Origin: Desulfonauticus sp.
GTDB lineage: Bacteria > Desulfobacterota > Desulfovibrionia > Desulfovibrionales > Desulfonatronovibrionaceae
NCBI GenBank assembly: GCA_030950395.1
Contig: JAUZRP010000043.1
Span: 28,674-92,673 of the forward strand
Length of the DNA stretch: 64,000 nt
Reading direction: 5' to 3'
The notes under the pieces were generated by a model. The model did no database searches and had not been told where the DNA came from. It was given only the letters and a program-made list of their open reading frames with translations. Made by a program: the position numbers and the translations under genes. Of this stretch, positions 28,640 through 37,293 are shown one piece after another. The stretch's first letter is position 1, and each line of letters starts with the position of its first letter.

Positions 28640-28733
28640 AATTACTGATTACCAATTACAAATTACCACACCATCACCGGCAGACACTCAGGTCTGCCCC
28701 TATAACCATTTTGTTCACGGTTTACAGCTCAAC
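28640..28733. repeat. Heptamer runs flanking a GCAGAC palindrome
   Basis: 28,640-28,667 reads AATTACT, GATTACC, AATTACA, AATTACC in perfect 7-bp phase. 28,679-28,702 is the palindrome GGCAGACACTCAGGTCTGCC continuing to CCTA, a relative of the GTAGGGG family. 28,713-28,733 reads GTTCACG, GTTTACA, GCTCAAC. Two repeat classes therefore share one intergenic region between trmFO and oppD. Confidence 0.6.
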
Positions 28734-28818
28734 CATGGCCTAACGTCTTTCTCTGTTAATTAATACAAATAAATAAAACTATTTGACAATACAAGCAATT
28801 ATTTTTCATTATTTAGAA

Positions 28819-29763
28819 ATGCTTAGCGTGCAAAACCTGAGAGTAAAATTTACTTCCCCAAAAGTAGAAGTATTACGTGGTGTTAACCTCCAGATACACG
28901 CTCAAAATCGCGTTGCCCTAGTAGGCGAATCTGGTTGTGGCAAAAGCTTACTGGCCCTATCTATTTTAGGATTGCTACCTGCTGGTGCTCAAATTACAGG
29001 TGGAAGTATCTATTTTTATCAAACAGATTTAGCCCAATTATCCGAGCAAGAATACATTGGCCTACGCGGGAAACAAATTGGCCTCATCTTTCAAGACCCA
29101 ATGACAGCCCTAAATCCTGTGTTTACAGCAGGAGAGCAAGTAGCTGAAGTCTTGCGTTATCATCTTAAATTAAGTTCATCCAAGGCAAAAAGGGAAGTGC
29201 TTAACTTATTTCAAAAAATTGGTTTTAGAGAGCCAAAGCGAATTTACCACTCTTACCCTCACGAATTAAGTGGGGGGATGAGACAAAGAGTGCTTATTGC
29301 TCTTGCTGTGTGTTGTAAACCTAAACTTTTAATTGCAGATGAACCCACTACTGCTTTGGACGTCACCACTCAAGCCCAGGTTATTAAGCTGCTTACCTCT
29401 ATTCAGCAAGAGCAAAAAAGTGCTCTTTTATTTATTTCTCACGATCTGAGTTTAGTCTCTGGTTTTTGCACATACATTTACGTAATGTATTTAGGAGAAA
29501 TTGTGGAACAAGGTGTGCTGGGCACGGTGCTAAATAATCCTCTCCATCCTTACACTCAAGGGCTAATAGCGTCTATCCCTCTAATAGATCAGGATAAAAA
29601 CTTACGCCCCATTCCTGGATTTATTCCTCCTCTAGACGAACTACCTCTGGGTTGTGTATTTCATCCTCGCTGTGCCCAAAAAATACCCATATGTGAAAAA
29701 CAAGTTCCACCTTATATAAAAAAATCTTCCAGCCAAAGTGTCCGATGCTGGCTTTACAATTAA
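28819..29763 (+). CDS. Oligopeptide/dipeptide-type ABC transporter ATP-binding protein (OppD/DppD-like)
   Basis: The ATG at 28819 (MLSVQNLRVKFTSPK) gives 314 residues. An upstream TTG reading adds 12 residues unlike the family. Walker A is GESGCGKSLLALS, the Q-loop is IGLIFQDPMTALNPVF, the signature is LSGGMRQRVLIALA and Walker B is LLIADEPTTALDV. The C-terminal cysteine motif GCVFHPRCAQKIPIC is the iron-sulfur site found in Opp/Dpp ATPases. It is paired with a second ATPase 7 nt downstream. No permease or binding protein adjoins, so the substrate cannot be assigned. Confidence 0.9.
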   Translation: MLSVQNLRVKFTSPKVEVLRGVNLQIHAQNRVALVGESGCGKSLLALSILGLLPAGAQITGGSIYFYQTDLAQLSEQEYIGLRGKQIGLIFQDPMTALNPVFTAGEQVAEVLRYHLKLSSSKAKREVLNLFQKIGFREPKRIYHSYPHELSGGMRQRVLIALAVCCKPKLLIADEPTTALDVTTQAQVIKLLTSIQQEQKSALLFISHDLSLVSGFCTYIYVMYLGEIVEQGVLGTVLNNPLHPYTQGLIASIPLIDQDKNLRPIPGFIPPLDELPLGCVFHPRCAQKIPICEKQVPPYIKKSSSQSVRCWLYN

Positions 29764-29770
29764 AAACAAC

Positions 29771-30694
29771 ATGTTAAAGCTAATTAAAATTAACAAAAGT
29801 TTTGAGCAAAAAAAAGGCCTAAATAAACAAAAGATAAAGGTCTTAACTGACGTTTCTTTTGAGATAAAGCAAGGAGATGTGCTTGGTTTGGTGGGAGAAT
29901 CTGGTAGTGGTAAAAGCACTCTAGGGAAAATAATCGTTGGGTTAGAGTCTCAAGATCAGGGCACTATTGTCTTTAGAGGTCAGGCGCTTAGCTCTCCCCG
30001 TAAAGCGCGACCTTTAGAGATGCAAATGGTTTTTCAGGATCCACTGGCTTCGTTAAATCCAAGACATAAAATTCAAACCATCTTAGAAGAACCTCTAAAA
30101 TTAAACACGAATTATAGCGAGTCTAAAAGAAAACAAATTGTAAAAAAATGGCTGGATATAGTAAAACTTCCCCAAGAAAGCCTAAATAGATATCCCCATC
30201 AATTTAGTGGCGGACAACGCCAACGTATTGTACTTGCCAGAGCCTTTATTTTAGAACCTAAATTAGTGGTATTAGACGAACCTGTGTCTTCCTTAGATGT
30301 ATCTATTCAAGCTCAATTATTAAAATTCCTCCAACACATTCAGCAGATTAAAAAGATGACTTATATTTTTATTTCTCACGATTTAGCAGTAGTAAAGTAT
30401 CTGGCCAATAAAATTGCTATTATTTACAAAGGACACATTGTAGAGCAAGGTCTGAGTTCTGAAATCTTCATTCACCCCAAACATCCGTATTCTCAAATGT
30501 TATTAGAAGCTGTTCCAAGGCTAGGACGTCCAATCAAGACCTTTGGCTTTTCTCTGGATTCAAGTACACCCAAAGACTACCTGTGTCCTTTTGAAACGCA
30601 TTGTAGGTACAGGGCCTACATATGTTCTCAAAAGCCACCACCCTGGCAAAAAATATCCCCAACTCACGGGTATGCCTGTCATAGGGGAGGTTAG
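29771..30694 (+). CDS. Oligopeptide/dipeptide-type ABC transporter ATP-binding protein (OppF/DppF-like)
   Basis: The ATG at 29771 (MLKLIKINKSFEQKKG) gives 307 residues. An upstream GTG would overlap the preceding gene. Motifs are GESGSGKSTLGKIIVG (Walker A), MVFQDPLASLNPRHKI (Q-loop), QFSGGQRQRIVLARA (signature), LVVLDEPVSSLDVSIQ (Walker B) and a cysteine-bearing C terminus (LCPFETHCRY...CSQKPP). It would form a heterodimer with the OppD-like protein on the inner face of the membrane. Confidence 0.9.
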   Translation: MLKLIKINKSFEQKKGLNKQKIKVLTDVSFEIKQGDVLGLVGESGSGKSTLGKIIVGLESQDQGTIVFRGQALSSPRKARPLEMQMVFQDPLASLNPRHKIQTILEEPLKLNTNYSESKRKQIVKKWLDIVKLPQESLNRYPHQFSGGQRQRIVLARAFILEPKLVVLDEPVSSLDVSIQAQLLKFLQHIQQIKKMTYIFISHDLAVVKYLANKIAIIYKGHIVEQGLSSEIFIHPKHPYSQMLLEAVPRLGRPIKTFGFSLDSSTPKDYLCPFETHCRYRAYICSQKPPPWQKISPTHGYACHRGG

Positions 30695-30721
30695 TTGATA
30701 GTGTATAGTTAAGTGAATAGG
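30694..30721. repeat. Short 7-bp-periodic run before gltX
   Basis: GTTGATA, GTGTATA, GTTAAGT and GAATAGG follow one another in the short gap between the OppF-like gene and gltX. It is a minor member of the heptamer class and could be chance on its own. Confidence 0.3.
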
Positions 30722-30759
30722 ATAATAAATTGAAAATAAAAAAGGTTTTGGAGGAAAAA

Positions 30760-32151
30760 ATGACCGTTACAACTAGATTTGCCCCTAGCCCTACGGGTTA
30801 TTTACACATTGGTGGAGCAAGAACTGCTTTGTTTAGTTGGTTATGGGCACGCAAAAACAAAGGTAAATTTGTTCTGCGTATAGAAGATACAGACGAACAG
30901 CGCTCTACGCCAGAAATGACGCAAGCAATTTTAGACGCTATGGACTGGTTAGGTTTGGATTATGATCTTGGGCCTTACTTTCAAAGTCAGCGCAAAGAAA
31001 TTTATCAAGAATATATTGAAAAATTGCTGGCTAGCGGTGCAGCCTATTATTGTGAGTGCACGCCTGAAGAAGTGGAAAAAATGCGAGAAGAGGCAAGGCA
31101 AAAAGGATTAAAACCCAAATACAACGGTAGGTGTAGAAATAAAAATCTTGGCCCCGGTCCAGGACGAGTGGTACGCCTAAAAGTACCTCTGACAGGGGAA
31201 ACTTCTTTTGAGGATTTAGTAAAAGGAACTATTAGCGTACGAAATGCAGAGCTAGACGACTTTATTTTACGCCGATCAGATGGCACTCCTACCTATAATC
31301 TGGCGGTGGTAGTAGATGACCTCACTATGGGTATCACCCACATTATCAGGGGGGACGATCACGTCAACAACACCCCCAAACAAGTTTTAATTTATCAAGC
31401 CTTAAATGTTCCTTTACCTAAATTTGCCCACGTGCCTATGATCCTTGGGCCAGACAAGAAGAAATTATCCAAAAGGCACGGAGCTCTTTCTGTAATGATT
31501 TATAAAGAAATGGGTTTTTTGCCCGAAGCTCTGGTAAATTATCTGGTCAGATTAGGTTGGTCTTATGGAGATCAGGAGATATTCAGCAAAGAAGAATTAA
31601 TTGAAAAGTTTTCCTTAGAAAATCTAAATGCGTCAGCCAGTGTGTTTGATCTGGATAAATTGCTTTGGGTCAACAGTCATTATATAAAAAACAGCTCTGT
31701 AGAACAATTAGTGCCTCTGGTGAGTGAATTTGTCCAAGAGCTGGGATATACCCCTGAAGCTGATTATCTGGCCAAAATTATTCCTTTGTATCAGCCCAGA
31801 GCCAAAACCCTAAAAGAAATGGCCGAGCAGATGCACTTTTTCTTCAAAACTACAGAAGAGTTGGATTATGACTTAAAGGCAGTAAAAAAATTCTTTACCC
31901 CAGAGGTTAAAGAACACCTACAGACAATTTTAGGCCGTATGCAAGAAACTAAAGACTTCAGCCAAAAAGAATTGGAAAATCTTTTTGCAAAATACCTAGA
32001 TGAAACAGGCATAAAATTTAAACTCATTGCCCAACCCTTAAGAATTGCCATCACAGGTCAGACTTTTAGTCCAGGCTTATTTGAAACAATGGAAGTCTTG
32101 GGTAAAGAAAAAGTTATCAGTAGAATACAAAGGGCCTTATCCCTGGAATAG
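30760..32151 (+). CDS. gltX: Glutamyl-tRNA synthetase
   Basis: The ATG at 30760 follows GGAGG by 5 nt and gives 463 residues. The class I signatures are RFAPSPTGYLHIGGARTALF (HIGH) and DKKKLSKRHGALSV (KMSKS-type). GEALVNYLVRLGW-like and IEDTDEQRSTPEM segments confirm the GluRS identity. It charges tRNA-Glu. A single gltX of this form in an anaerobe can be discriminating or can also charge tRNA-Gln; the sequence alone does not tell. Confidence 0.96.
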   Translation: MTVTTRFAPSPTGYLHIGGARTALFSWLWARKNKGKFVLRIEDTDEQRSTPEMTQAILDAMDWLGLDYDLGPYFQSQRKEIYQEYIEKLLASGAAYYCECTPEEVEKMREEARQKGLKPKYNGRCRNKNLGPGPGRVVRLKVPLTGETSFEDLVKGTISVRNAELDDFILRRSDGTPTYNLAVVVDDLTMGITHIIRGDDHVNNTPKQVLIYQALNVPLPKFAHVPMILGPDKKKLSKRHGALSVMIYKEMGFLPEALVNYLVRLGWSYGDQEIFSKEELIEKFSLENLNASASVFDLDKLLWVNSHYIKNSSVEQLVPLVSEFVQELGYTPEADYLAKIIPLYQPRAKTLKEMAEQMHFFFKTTEELDYDLKAVKKFFTPEVKEHLQTILGRMQETKDFSQKELENLFAKYLDETGIKFKLIAQPLRIAITGQTFSPGLFETMEVLGKEKVISRIQRALSLE

Positions 32152-32175
32152 AACGAAGGGTAGTATAGAGAGGAC

Positions 32176-32203
32176 GTAGGGGCAATTCAAAAATTGCCCC
32201 TAC
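32176..32203. repeat. Perfect 28-bp GTAGGGG palindrome
   Basis: GTAGGGGCAATT and AATTGCCCCTAC are perfect inverted arms around CAAA. The element sits between gltX and queA. Relatives with different inner arms are at 41,894-41,921 and, as fragments, at 19,300, 19,443, 28,679 and 57,070. Confidence 0.8.
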
Positions 32204-32265
32204 AAATTAAAATTTTTCGCTCGGTCCAAGTAGTGGATGCAGTAAAATTTAAGTTAAGGCGAATT

Positions 32266-33351
32266 ATGAACATCCCCGAAATTTACAATTTAGACACTTA
32301 TGACTTTGAGTTGCCAGAAGATCTAATTGCTCAAAATCCAGTCCCCAACAGAGAGGGTTCAAGACTGCTTGTTTTAGACAGATACTCTGGGGAAATAACC
32401 ACTACGACTTTTGCCAACATAAAAAACTACCTGCCAGCCAATAGCCTACTGGTAGCTAACAACACCAAAGTCTTGCCTGCTCGTGTCTTGGGTAAGAAAG
32501 AAACCGGGGGCAAGGTAGAATTTTTACTCCTTACTCCTTTTCCCCTGCTCAAACCCCAAAAACACGCTTCTGGTTGGTTTTGGGTACCAGTAGAAGGTTT
32601 AATCAAAGCCTCAAAAAGGCCCAAACCAGGCCAAAAAATAATATTCGGTCCTGACTTTTATTTAATTATTCAAGAAGAAAAAGAATTTGGACGGATAAAA
32701 GGGCTTCTTTTTTTTCAAAAAGAATTAAAAGAAAAATTTTTAAATTATGGGCACATGCCCCTTCCTCCTTATATCCAAAGACCAGATTCTCTTGAAGATA
32801 AAAAGCATTACCAAACAGTCTATGCGGCAGACGAAAAGCTGGGGGCAGTGGCCGCTCCAACAGCAGGCCTCCACTTTACCCCGAAGTTAATTCAAAATTT
32901 GACCAATGACGGGTTAGAATTCGAGTACATCACTTTATTTGTCGGTTACGGCACATTTTCTCCCGTGCGCTCCCAAGACATTCGTGAACATAAAATGCAT
33001 CCCGAGTACGTGGAAGTCAGTGTAAAAGCTGCCCACAAAATCTCCCAGGCCCAAAAACAAGGCAGACCTATTGTAGCCATAGGCACTACCACAGTAAGAA
33101 CTCTGGAAGGCGTCCATGCACACTTAGGCAAGATTGCCCCTTTTAGCGGTCCTATAAATTTATTTATCTATCCTGGCTATAAATTTCAGATAATTGACCA
33201 CTTAATTACTAATTTTCATCTGCCCAGATCTTCTCTTTTTATGTTGGTTTCAGCCTTTGCAGGTCTTGACAAAGCCAAACAGGCCTATCAAACCGCAATA
33301 CAACAAAAATTTCGTTTTTTTTCTTATGGAGATGCTATGCTGATCTTATAA
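32266..33351 (+). CDS. queA: S-adenosylmethionine:tRNA ribosyltransferase-isomerase QueA
   Basis: The ATG at 32266 (MNIPEIYNLDTYDFELPEDLIAQNP) gives 361 residues. The longer upstream reading runs through the repeat and is rejected. QueA landmarks are FDLP-like start, RLLVLDRYSG, LVANNTKVLPARVLG, KVEFLLL, GHMPLPPYIQRP, YQTVYAADEKLGAVAAPTAGLHFT and GTTTVRTLEG. It transfers the ribose of SAM to preQ1-modified tRNA in queuosine synthesis. AAGGCG 5 nt upstream is a modest ribosome site. Confidence 0.96.
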   Translation: MNIPEIYNLDTYDFELPEDLIAQNPVPNREGSRLLVLDRYSGEITTTTFANIKNYLPANSLLVANNTKVLPARVLGKKETGGKVEFLLLTPFPLLKPQKHASGWFWVPVEGLIKASKRPKPGQKIIFGPDFYLIIQEEKEFGRIKGLLFFQKELKEKFLNYGHMPLPPYIQRPDSLEDKKHYQTVYAADEKLGAVAAPTAGLHFTPKLIQNLTNDGLEFEYITLFVGYGTFSPVRSQDIREHKMHPEYVEVSVKAAHKISQAQKQGRPIVAIGTTTVRTLEGVHAHLGKIAPFSGPINLFIYPGYKFQIIDHLITNFHLPRSSLFMLVSAFAGLDKAKQAYQTAIQQKFRFFSYGDAMLIL

Positions 33352-33439
33352 ATTTGGGATAAAAGGATCAATTTAAACTTTACTATTCGCTATCAACTGT
33401 ATTATTATTAGCCAATTTAAGGAGGAGGAATTAAAAAAA

Positions 33440-33673
33440 ATGGGAAGAGTGGAATTTTTGGAAAATTTATGCAAGGGATGTTTGTTGTGCACAGAAGTTT
33501 GTCCTAAAAAGATCATTGTCCAAGCAGATAGATTTAATAAGCAGGGGTATAAAGTGGTAGAAATAAAGCCAGAAAACATGGATAAATGTATGGGTTGTGG
33601 TTTTTGCAGCCTGATTTGTCCTGATTCTGCCCTTGTGGTCTATAAAACTGTTCAAGAACAAGCCTGTGCCTAA
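33440..33673 (+). CDS. korD: 2-oxoacid:ferredoxin oxidoreductase delta (ferredoxin) subunit
   Basis: The 77-residue protein has two 4Fe-4S motifs: CKGCLLCTEVCPKKII and CMGCGFCSLICPDSALVV. GGAGGAGG precedes the ATG. Placed just before the alpha, beta and gamma subunits, it is the electron-carrying delta subunit of a 2-oxoglutarate (Kor) or related 2-oxoacid:ferredoxin oxidoreductase. A 236-nt non-coding gap separates it from korA, so it may have its own message as well. Confidence 0.88.
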   Translation: MGRVEFLENLCKGCLLCTEVCPKKIIVQADRFNKQGYKVVEIKPENMDKCMGCGFCSLICPDSALVVYKTVQEQACA

Positions 33674-33909
33674 TTAGATCGATGGCCCAAAAAATTGTTC
33701 ATATAAGCTGACGAAATGCTCGAACTGATTGGGTACACTCAAAAAGCTAAAATTTACCAAATCGTGTTGTTTAATCAGTTATGGCTGTAAAAAAATTGCA
33801 TTTTATCGACTTTTTCTGTGGCGTTATTGGGTGTGCCTAATAAATAGGCTTTGACTTTTTTCGCTTTCAGGTGTTAAATTTTGAACTTAGAACATTTAGG
33901 AGACAAGCT

Positions 33910-34965
33910 ATGACAAAGCGTATGTTTGTAAAGGGGAACGAAGCTGTTTGTTGGGGGGCTTTAGCCGCTCAGTGCAAATGTTATTTTGGCTATCCCATTA
34001 CTCCTCAAAATGATATCCCCGAATTTATGTCCAAAGAACTGCCCAAACGAGGAGGAGTATTCGTCCAGGCAGAAAGTGAAATAGCAGCTGCCAATATGCT
34101 CTTAGGAGCTGTAGCCAGTGGAGTTAGAGCCATGACTTCTTCTTCTAGTCCAGGGATTTCTTTAAAACAAGAAGCTATTTCTTATATGGCAGGAAGTGAA
34201 TTGCCCGGAGTTATTGTGAACATGAACAGAGGAGGTCCAGGGCTAGGTGACATTGGTCCTTCTCAAGGAGATTACTTTCAAGCCACCAAAGGAGGAGGAC
34301 ATGGGGATTATAGACTTCTAGTCTTAGCCCCAGGCACTGTGCAAGAAGCCTATGATCTTACTATTGAGGCCTTTAACCTGGCTTTTAAGTATAGAAATCC
34401 AGTTATGATCTTAGGAGATGCCATTTTGGGACAGATGAAAGAGCCCATTACACCTAAAGATCCCGTAATAGACGATAGTGAGGTCCATAACTGGTGTTTA
34501 GATGGCGCTCAAAACAGACCTTCTCGCATTATCAAGTCTCTCTATTTAGAAGACGGAGCTCTGGCCGCGCATAATTTAAAATTAGCCAAAAAGTACGAAC
34601 AAATGGCTCAAGAAGAAGTGCGTTTTGAAGAGTTTCTTACCAACGATGCGGAGTTAATCGTTGTGGCTTATGGATCTATTGGTAGGATCGTCAAAACCAC
34701 CATCCGCAAATTAAGGCAAGCTGGGCATAAAGTTGGCTTGTTAAGGCCTATTAGCTTGTTTCCTTTTCCCAAGGAGATTCTTTTATCTCTAGCTAAAGCA
34801 GGCAAGAAATTTTTAACCATAGAGCACAATCTGGGACAAATGGTGGAAGACGTGCAATTGGCTATTTGTAAGTTTGCTACTACAGATTTTTACGGTCATT
34901 TACCCGGCAACTTGCCCACTCCTAATGATTTTGAACAACCTATTTTAAACAGCTTGGAGAAATAA
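33910..34965 (+). CDS. korA: 2-oxoacid:ferredoxin oxidoreductase alpha subunit (KorA)
   Basis: The ATG at 33910 follows AGGAG by 7 nt and gives 351 residues. It opens KRMFVKGNEAVCWGALAAQCKCYFGYPITPQND, then has EIAAANMLLGAVASGVRAMTSSSSPGISLKQEAISYMAGSELP and NRGGPGLGDIGPSQGDYFQATKGGGHG, the KorA/VorB pyrimidine-domain pattern. The subunit binds the thiamine diphosphate aminopyrimidine end. 2-oxoglutarate is the likely substrate but branched 2-oxoacids remain possible. Confidence 0.9.
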   Translation: MTKRMFVKGNEAVCWGALAAQCKCYFGYPITPQNDIPEFMSKELPKRGGVFVQAESEIAAANMLLGAVASGVRAMTSSSSPGISLKQEAISYMAGSELPGVIVNMNRGGPGLGDIGPSQGDYFQATKGGGHGDYRLLVLAPGTVQEAYDLTIEAFNLAFKYRNPVMILGDAILGQMKEPITPKDPVIDDSEVHNWCLDGAQNRPSRIIKSLYLEDGALAAHNLKLAKKYEQMAQEEVRFEEFLTNDAELIVVAYGSIGRIVKTTIRKLRQAGHKVGLLRPISLFPFPKEILLSLAKAGKKFLTIEHNLGQMVEDVQLAICKFATTDFYGHLPGNLPTPNDFEQPILNSLEK

Positions 34966-34967
34966 CT

Positions 34968-35723
34968 ATGAAAGAAAAAATCGTATTCCCTAAGCCAAAA
35001 GTTTTGGCAGACAGCCCCATGCACTACTGTCCTGGCTGCCAACATGGCACGGCCCATAAATTAGTTGCCCAGACTCTAGAAGAGCTAAACCTAGTAGAAA
35101 AAAGCATTTGTATAGGATCTATTGGATGCTCTGTTTTTATCTACAATTATCTATTAGTAGATACTGTGGAGGCCCCTCATGGACGGGCTCCAGCTGTGGC
35201 TACAGGAGTAAAAAGGGCTAAACCAGACAAAATAGTCTTTACCTATCAAGGAGATGGAGATCTGGCATCTATTGGTCTGGCAGAAATAGTGCATTGTGCC
35301 AATAGAGGTGAACTGGTCACTGTAATATTTGTGAACAATACAGTTTATGGAATGACAGGCGGACAAATGGCGCCCACCACCATGGTAGGTCAAAAGACCA
35401 CTACTTGCCCTGGTGGACGCTGTAGAGAAAGAGAGGGAGAACCTCTAAAAATGGCCGAGATGATTGCCTCTCTTGGCGGCACAGCTTATGCGGCAAGAGT
35501 AGCAGTCAATAACATTAAAAACCTAAAAAAGGCCCAAAAAGCTATTGCCAATGCTTTTAAAGTCCAGGTTGATAAACTTGGTTTTGGCTTTGTAGAAATT
35601 TTAGCTACCTGTCCTACCAACTGGAAAATGACTCCCTTACAAGCTAATAAACGCATAGAGCAAGAAATGATCCCCTATTTTCCTCTGGGAGAATTTAAAA
35701 ACTGTCTAGGAGAAAACCAATGA
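34968..35723 (+). CDS. korB: 2-oxoacid:ferredoxin oxidoreductase beta subunit (KorB), TPP-binding
   Basis: The 251-residue subunit has MHYCPGCQHGTAHKLVAQ, GCSVFIYNYLLVDTVEAPHGRAPAVATGVKRA, then the thiamine-diphosphate/metal motif FTYQGDGDLASIGLAE...ANRGELVTVIFVNNTVYGMTGGQMAPTT. It starts 2 nt after korA. It carries the catalytic cofactor and passes electrons to ferredoxin through iron-sulfur clusters of the complex. Confidence 0.93.
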   Translation: MKEKIVFPKPKVLADSPMHYCPGCQHGTAHKLVAQTLEELNLVEKSICIGSIGCSVFIYNYLLVDTVEAPHGRAPAVATGVKRAKPDKIVFTYQGDGDLASIGLAEIVHCANRGELVTVIFVNNTVYGMTGGQMAPTTMVGQKTTTCPGGRCREREGEPLKMAEMIASLGGTAYAARVAVNNIKNLKKAQKAIANAFKVQVDKLGFGFVEILATCPTNWKMTPLQANKRIEQEMIPYFPLGEFKNCLGENQ

Positions 35724-36280
35724 GCAAGTATGTGGACGTAATTATCGCAGGCTTTGGCGGTCAGGGCGTAATGTTAATAGGCAATTTATTGGCTTACGCG
35801 GCTATGGAGCAGGGCTTAAACGTGACTTATATCCCTGTTTATGGGCCTGAGATGCGCGGAGGGACAGCTAATTGTACGGTAGTAATTGGGGAAGAAGAAA
35901 TAGGTTCTCCAATTATTTTTAACCCCTTAAGTTTAATAGCAATGAATAGACCTTCTTTGGATAAATTTCAGCCAAGAGTACAAGATAATGGAGTATTAAT
36001 CTTAAATTCTTCTCTAGTAGAACCATCTTTGGCAGAAAAAAATAGACTCAAGGCTTATGCCATCCCGGTCAACGAACTAGCTGACAAACTGGGCAATTTG
36101 CGTTTAGCCAACATGGTGGCCCTGGGAGCTTATGTGCAGGCCACAGGGATCGTCCCCTTACAGGCAGTAAAAAATGCTCTGCCAAACGTTATCTCTAGCC
36201 ATTATGCCCACTTGATCCCAGACAATGCCAAGGCCCTGCAAACTGGCTACGATTATGCCCAAAATCAAGGAACTGTGTAG
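35720..36280 (+). CDS. korC: 2-oxoacid:ferredoxin oxidoreductase gamma subunit (KorC)
   Basis: The 186-residue subunit has the gamma-domain pattern [51 protein letters not shown] and [17 protein letters not shown]. It overlaps korB by 4 nt (ATGA), indicating coupled translation. Together with korD, korA and korB it completes a four-subunit enzyme that makes or uses acyl-CoA with reduced ferredoxin. Confidence 0.93.
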   Translation: MSKYVDVIIAGFGGQGVMLIGNLLAYAAMEQGLNVTYIPVYGPEMRGGTANCTVVIGEEEIGSPIIFNPLSLIAMNRPSLDKFQPRVQDNGVLILNSSLVEPSLAEKNRLKAYAIPVNELADKLGNLRLANMVALGAYVQATGIVPLQAVKNALPNVISSHYAHLIPDNAKALQTGYDYAQNQGTV

Positions 36281-36292
36281 GAAGGGAATAAA

Positions 36293-37096
36293 ATGGACTT
36301 ATACGGGGTTATTGGCTATCCCATTAAACATTCTCTGAGCCCAGTGTTACACAACTGGGCCTTTCAACGTGTGGGATATAAAGACAAAATTTATTTGGCC
36401 TGGGAGGTTCGGCCAGAAAACTTAATGGATTTTTTAAATCATCTTCACTTATTTCAGGTCAAAGGTTTAAGCGTAACCATCCCTCACAAACAAGATCTGC
36501 TTTTATTCGCCCAAAAAATAAGTCCTCTGGCCAAGGACATTGGAGCGGCCAATACTTTGGTCTGGAAGGAGTCAGAGTGGTTTGCCGACAATACTGATCT
36601 GTATGGTTTTATTACTCCCTTACAAAACTTAAACCTATCCTTTCAAAACGCTCTTATTCTCGGGGCAGGAGGAGCAAGTCTGGCTGTAATTTACGGCTTA
36701 AAATCTCTCAATCTAAAAAAAATTTACATTAGCAATAGAACTTTTGCCACGGCTCAAAAATTGGCCAAACGCTTTGATCTCATCCCTGTAGAATGGGAAA
36801 GACGTCACTCTCTCCGACCAGAGTTACTGATAAATACTACTCCGTTGGGCATGAAAGGAAATTTTGAACATAACTCTCCCTGGGAAAATTCTTTTCAGGG
36901 TATCAAGGTGGTTTACGACCTCATTTACAACCCCAAAGAGACCTTATTGTTACAGGCAGCCAAAGATTCAGGCTGCCTGACTATTTCTGGTTTGGACATG
37001 TTTGTCCACCAGGCCCAAAAACAATTTGAATTATTTACAGGCCAAATATTTCCCACTCAAGAGGCTCTAAGCGCACTATACCAACATCTAAAATAA
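36293..37096 (+). CDS. aroE: Shikimate dehydrogenase
   Basis: The 267-residue product has YGVIGYPIKHSLSPVLHNWAF, LSVTIPHKQDLL (catalytic lysine), GAANTLVWK, NTDLYGF, a nucleotide loop LILGAGGASLAVIYGL, then NTTPLGM and GLDMFVHQAQKQFELFTG. It reduces 3-dehydroshikimate with NADPH in aromatic amino acid synthesis. It follows korC by 12 nt. The later aro genes aroK and aroC are 8-9 kb away. Confidence 0.96.
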   Translation: MDLYGVIGYPIKHSLSPVLHNWAFQRVGYKDKIYLAWEVRPENLMDFLNHLHLFQVKGLSVTIPHKQDLLLFAQKISPLAKDIGAANTLVWKESEWFADNTDLYGFITPLQNLNLSFQNALILGAGGASLAVIYGLKSLNLKKIYISNRTFATAQKLAKRFDLIPVEWERRHSLRPELLINTTPLGMKGNFEHNSPWENSFQGIKVVYDLIYNPKETLLLQAAKDSGCLTISGLDMFVHQAQKQFELFTGQIFPTQEALSALYQHLK

Positions 37097-37293
37097 AACA
37101 CGGCAATGTGAAGGACAAATAAAATTTTACTCTTAGGTGTAAAAATTTAACCTTAACAATCAACATAGGGAAAAATGCTAAGCAGTCCTGTTTAGAATTA
37201 CAACCTTACTGCTGCAGGACCTAAGTTAAAAAAACTTCTTGGAGTCATCTGAGCAATTAAGTCAGGGAGAATAAACCATTATTGGAGCTGACA

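Noticed and set aside
33674..33909. A small gene between korD and korA
   Set aside because: The only frame (24 codons from an ATG near 33,717) lacks a ribosome site. The sequence is taken as leader DNA.
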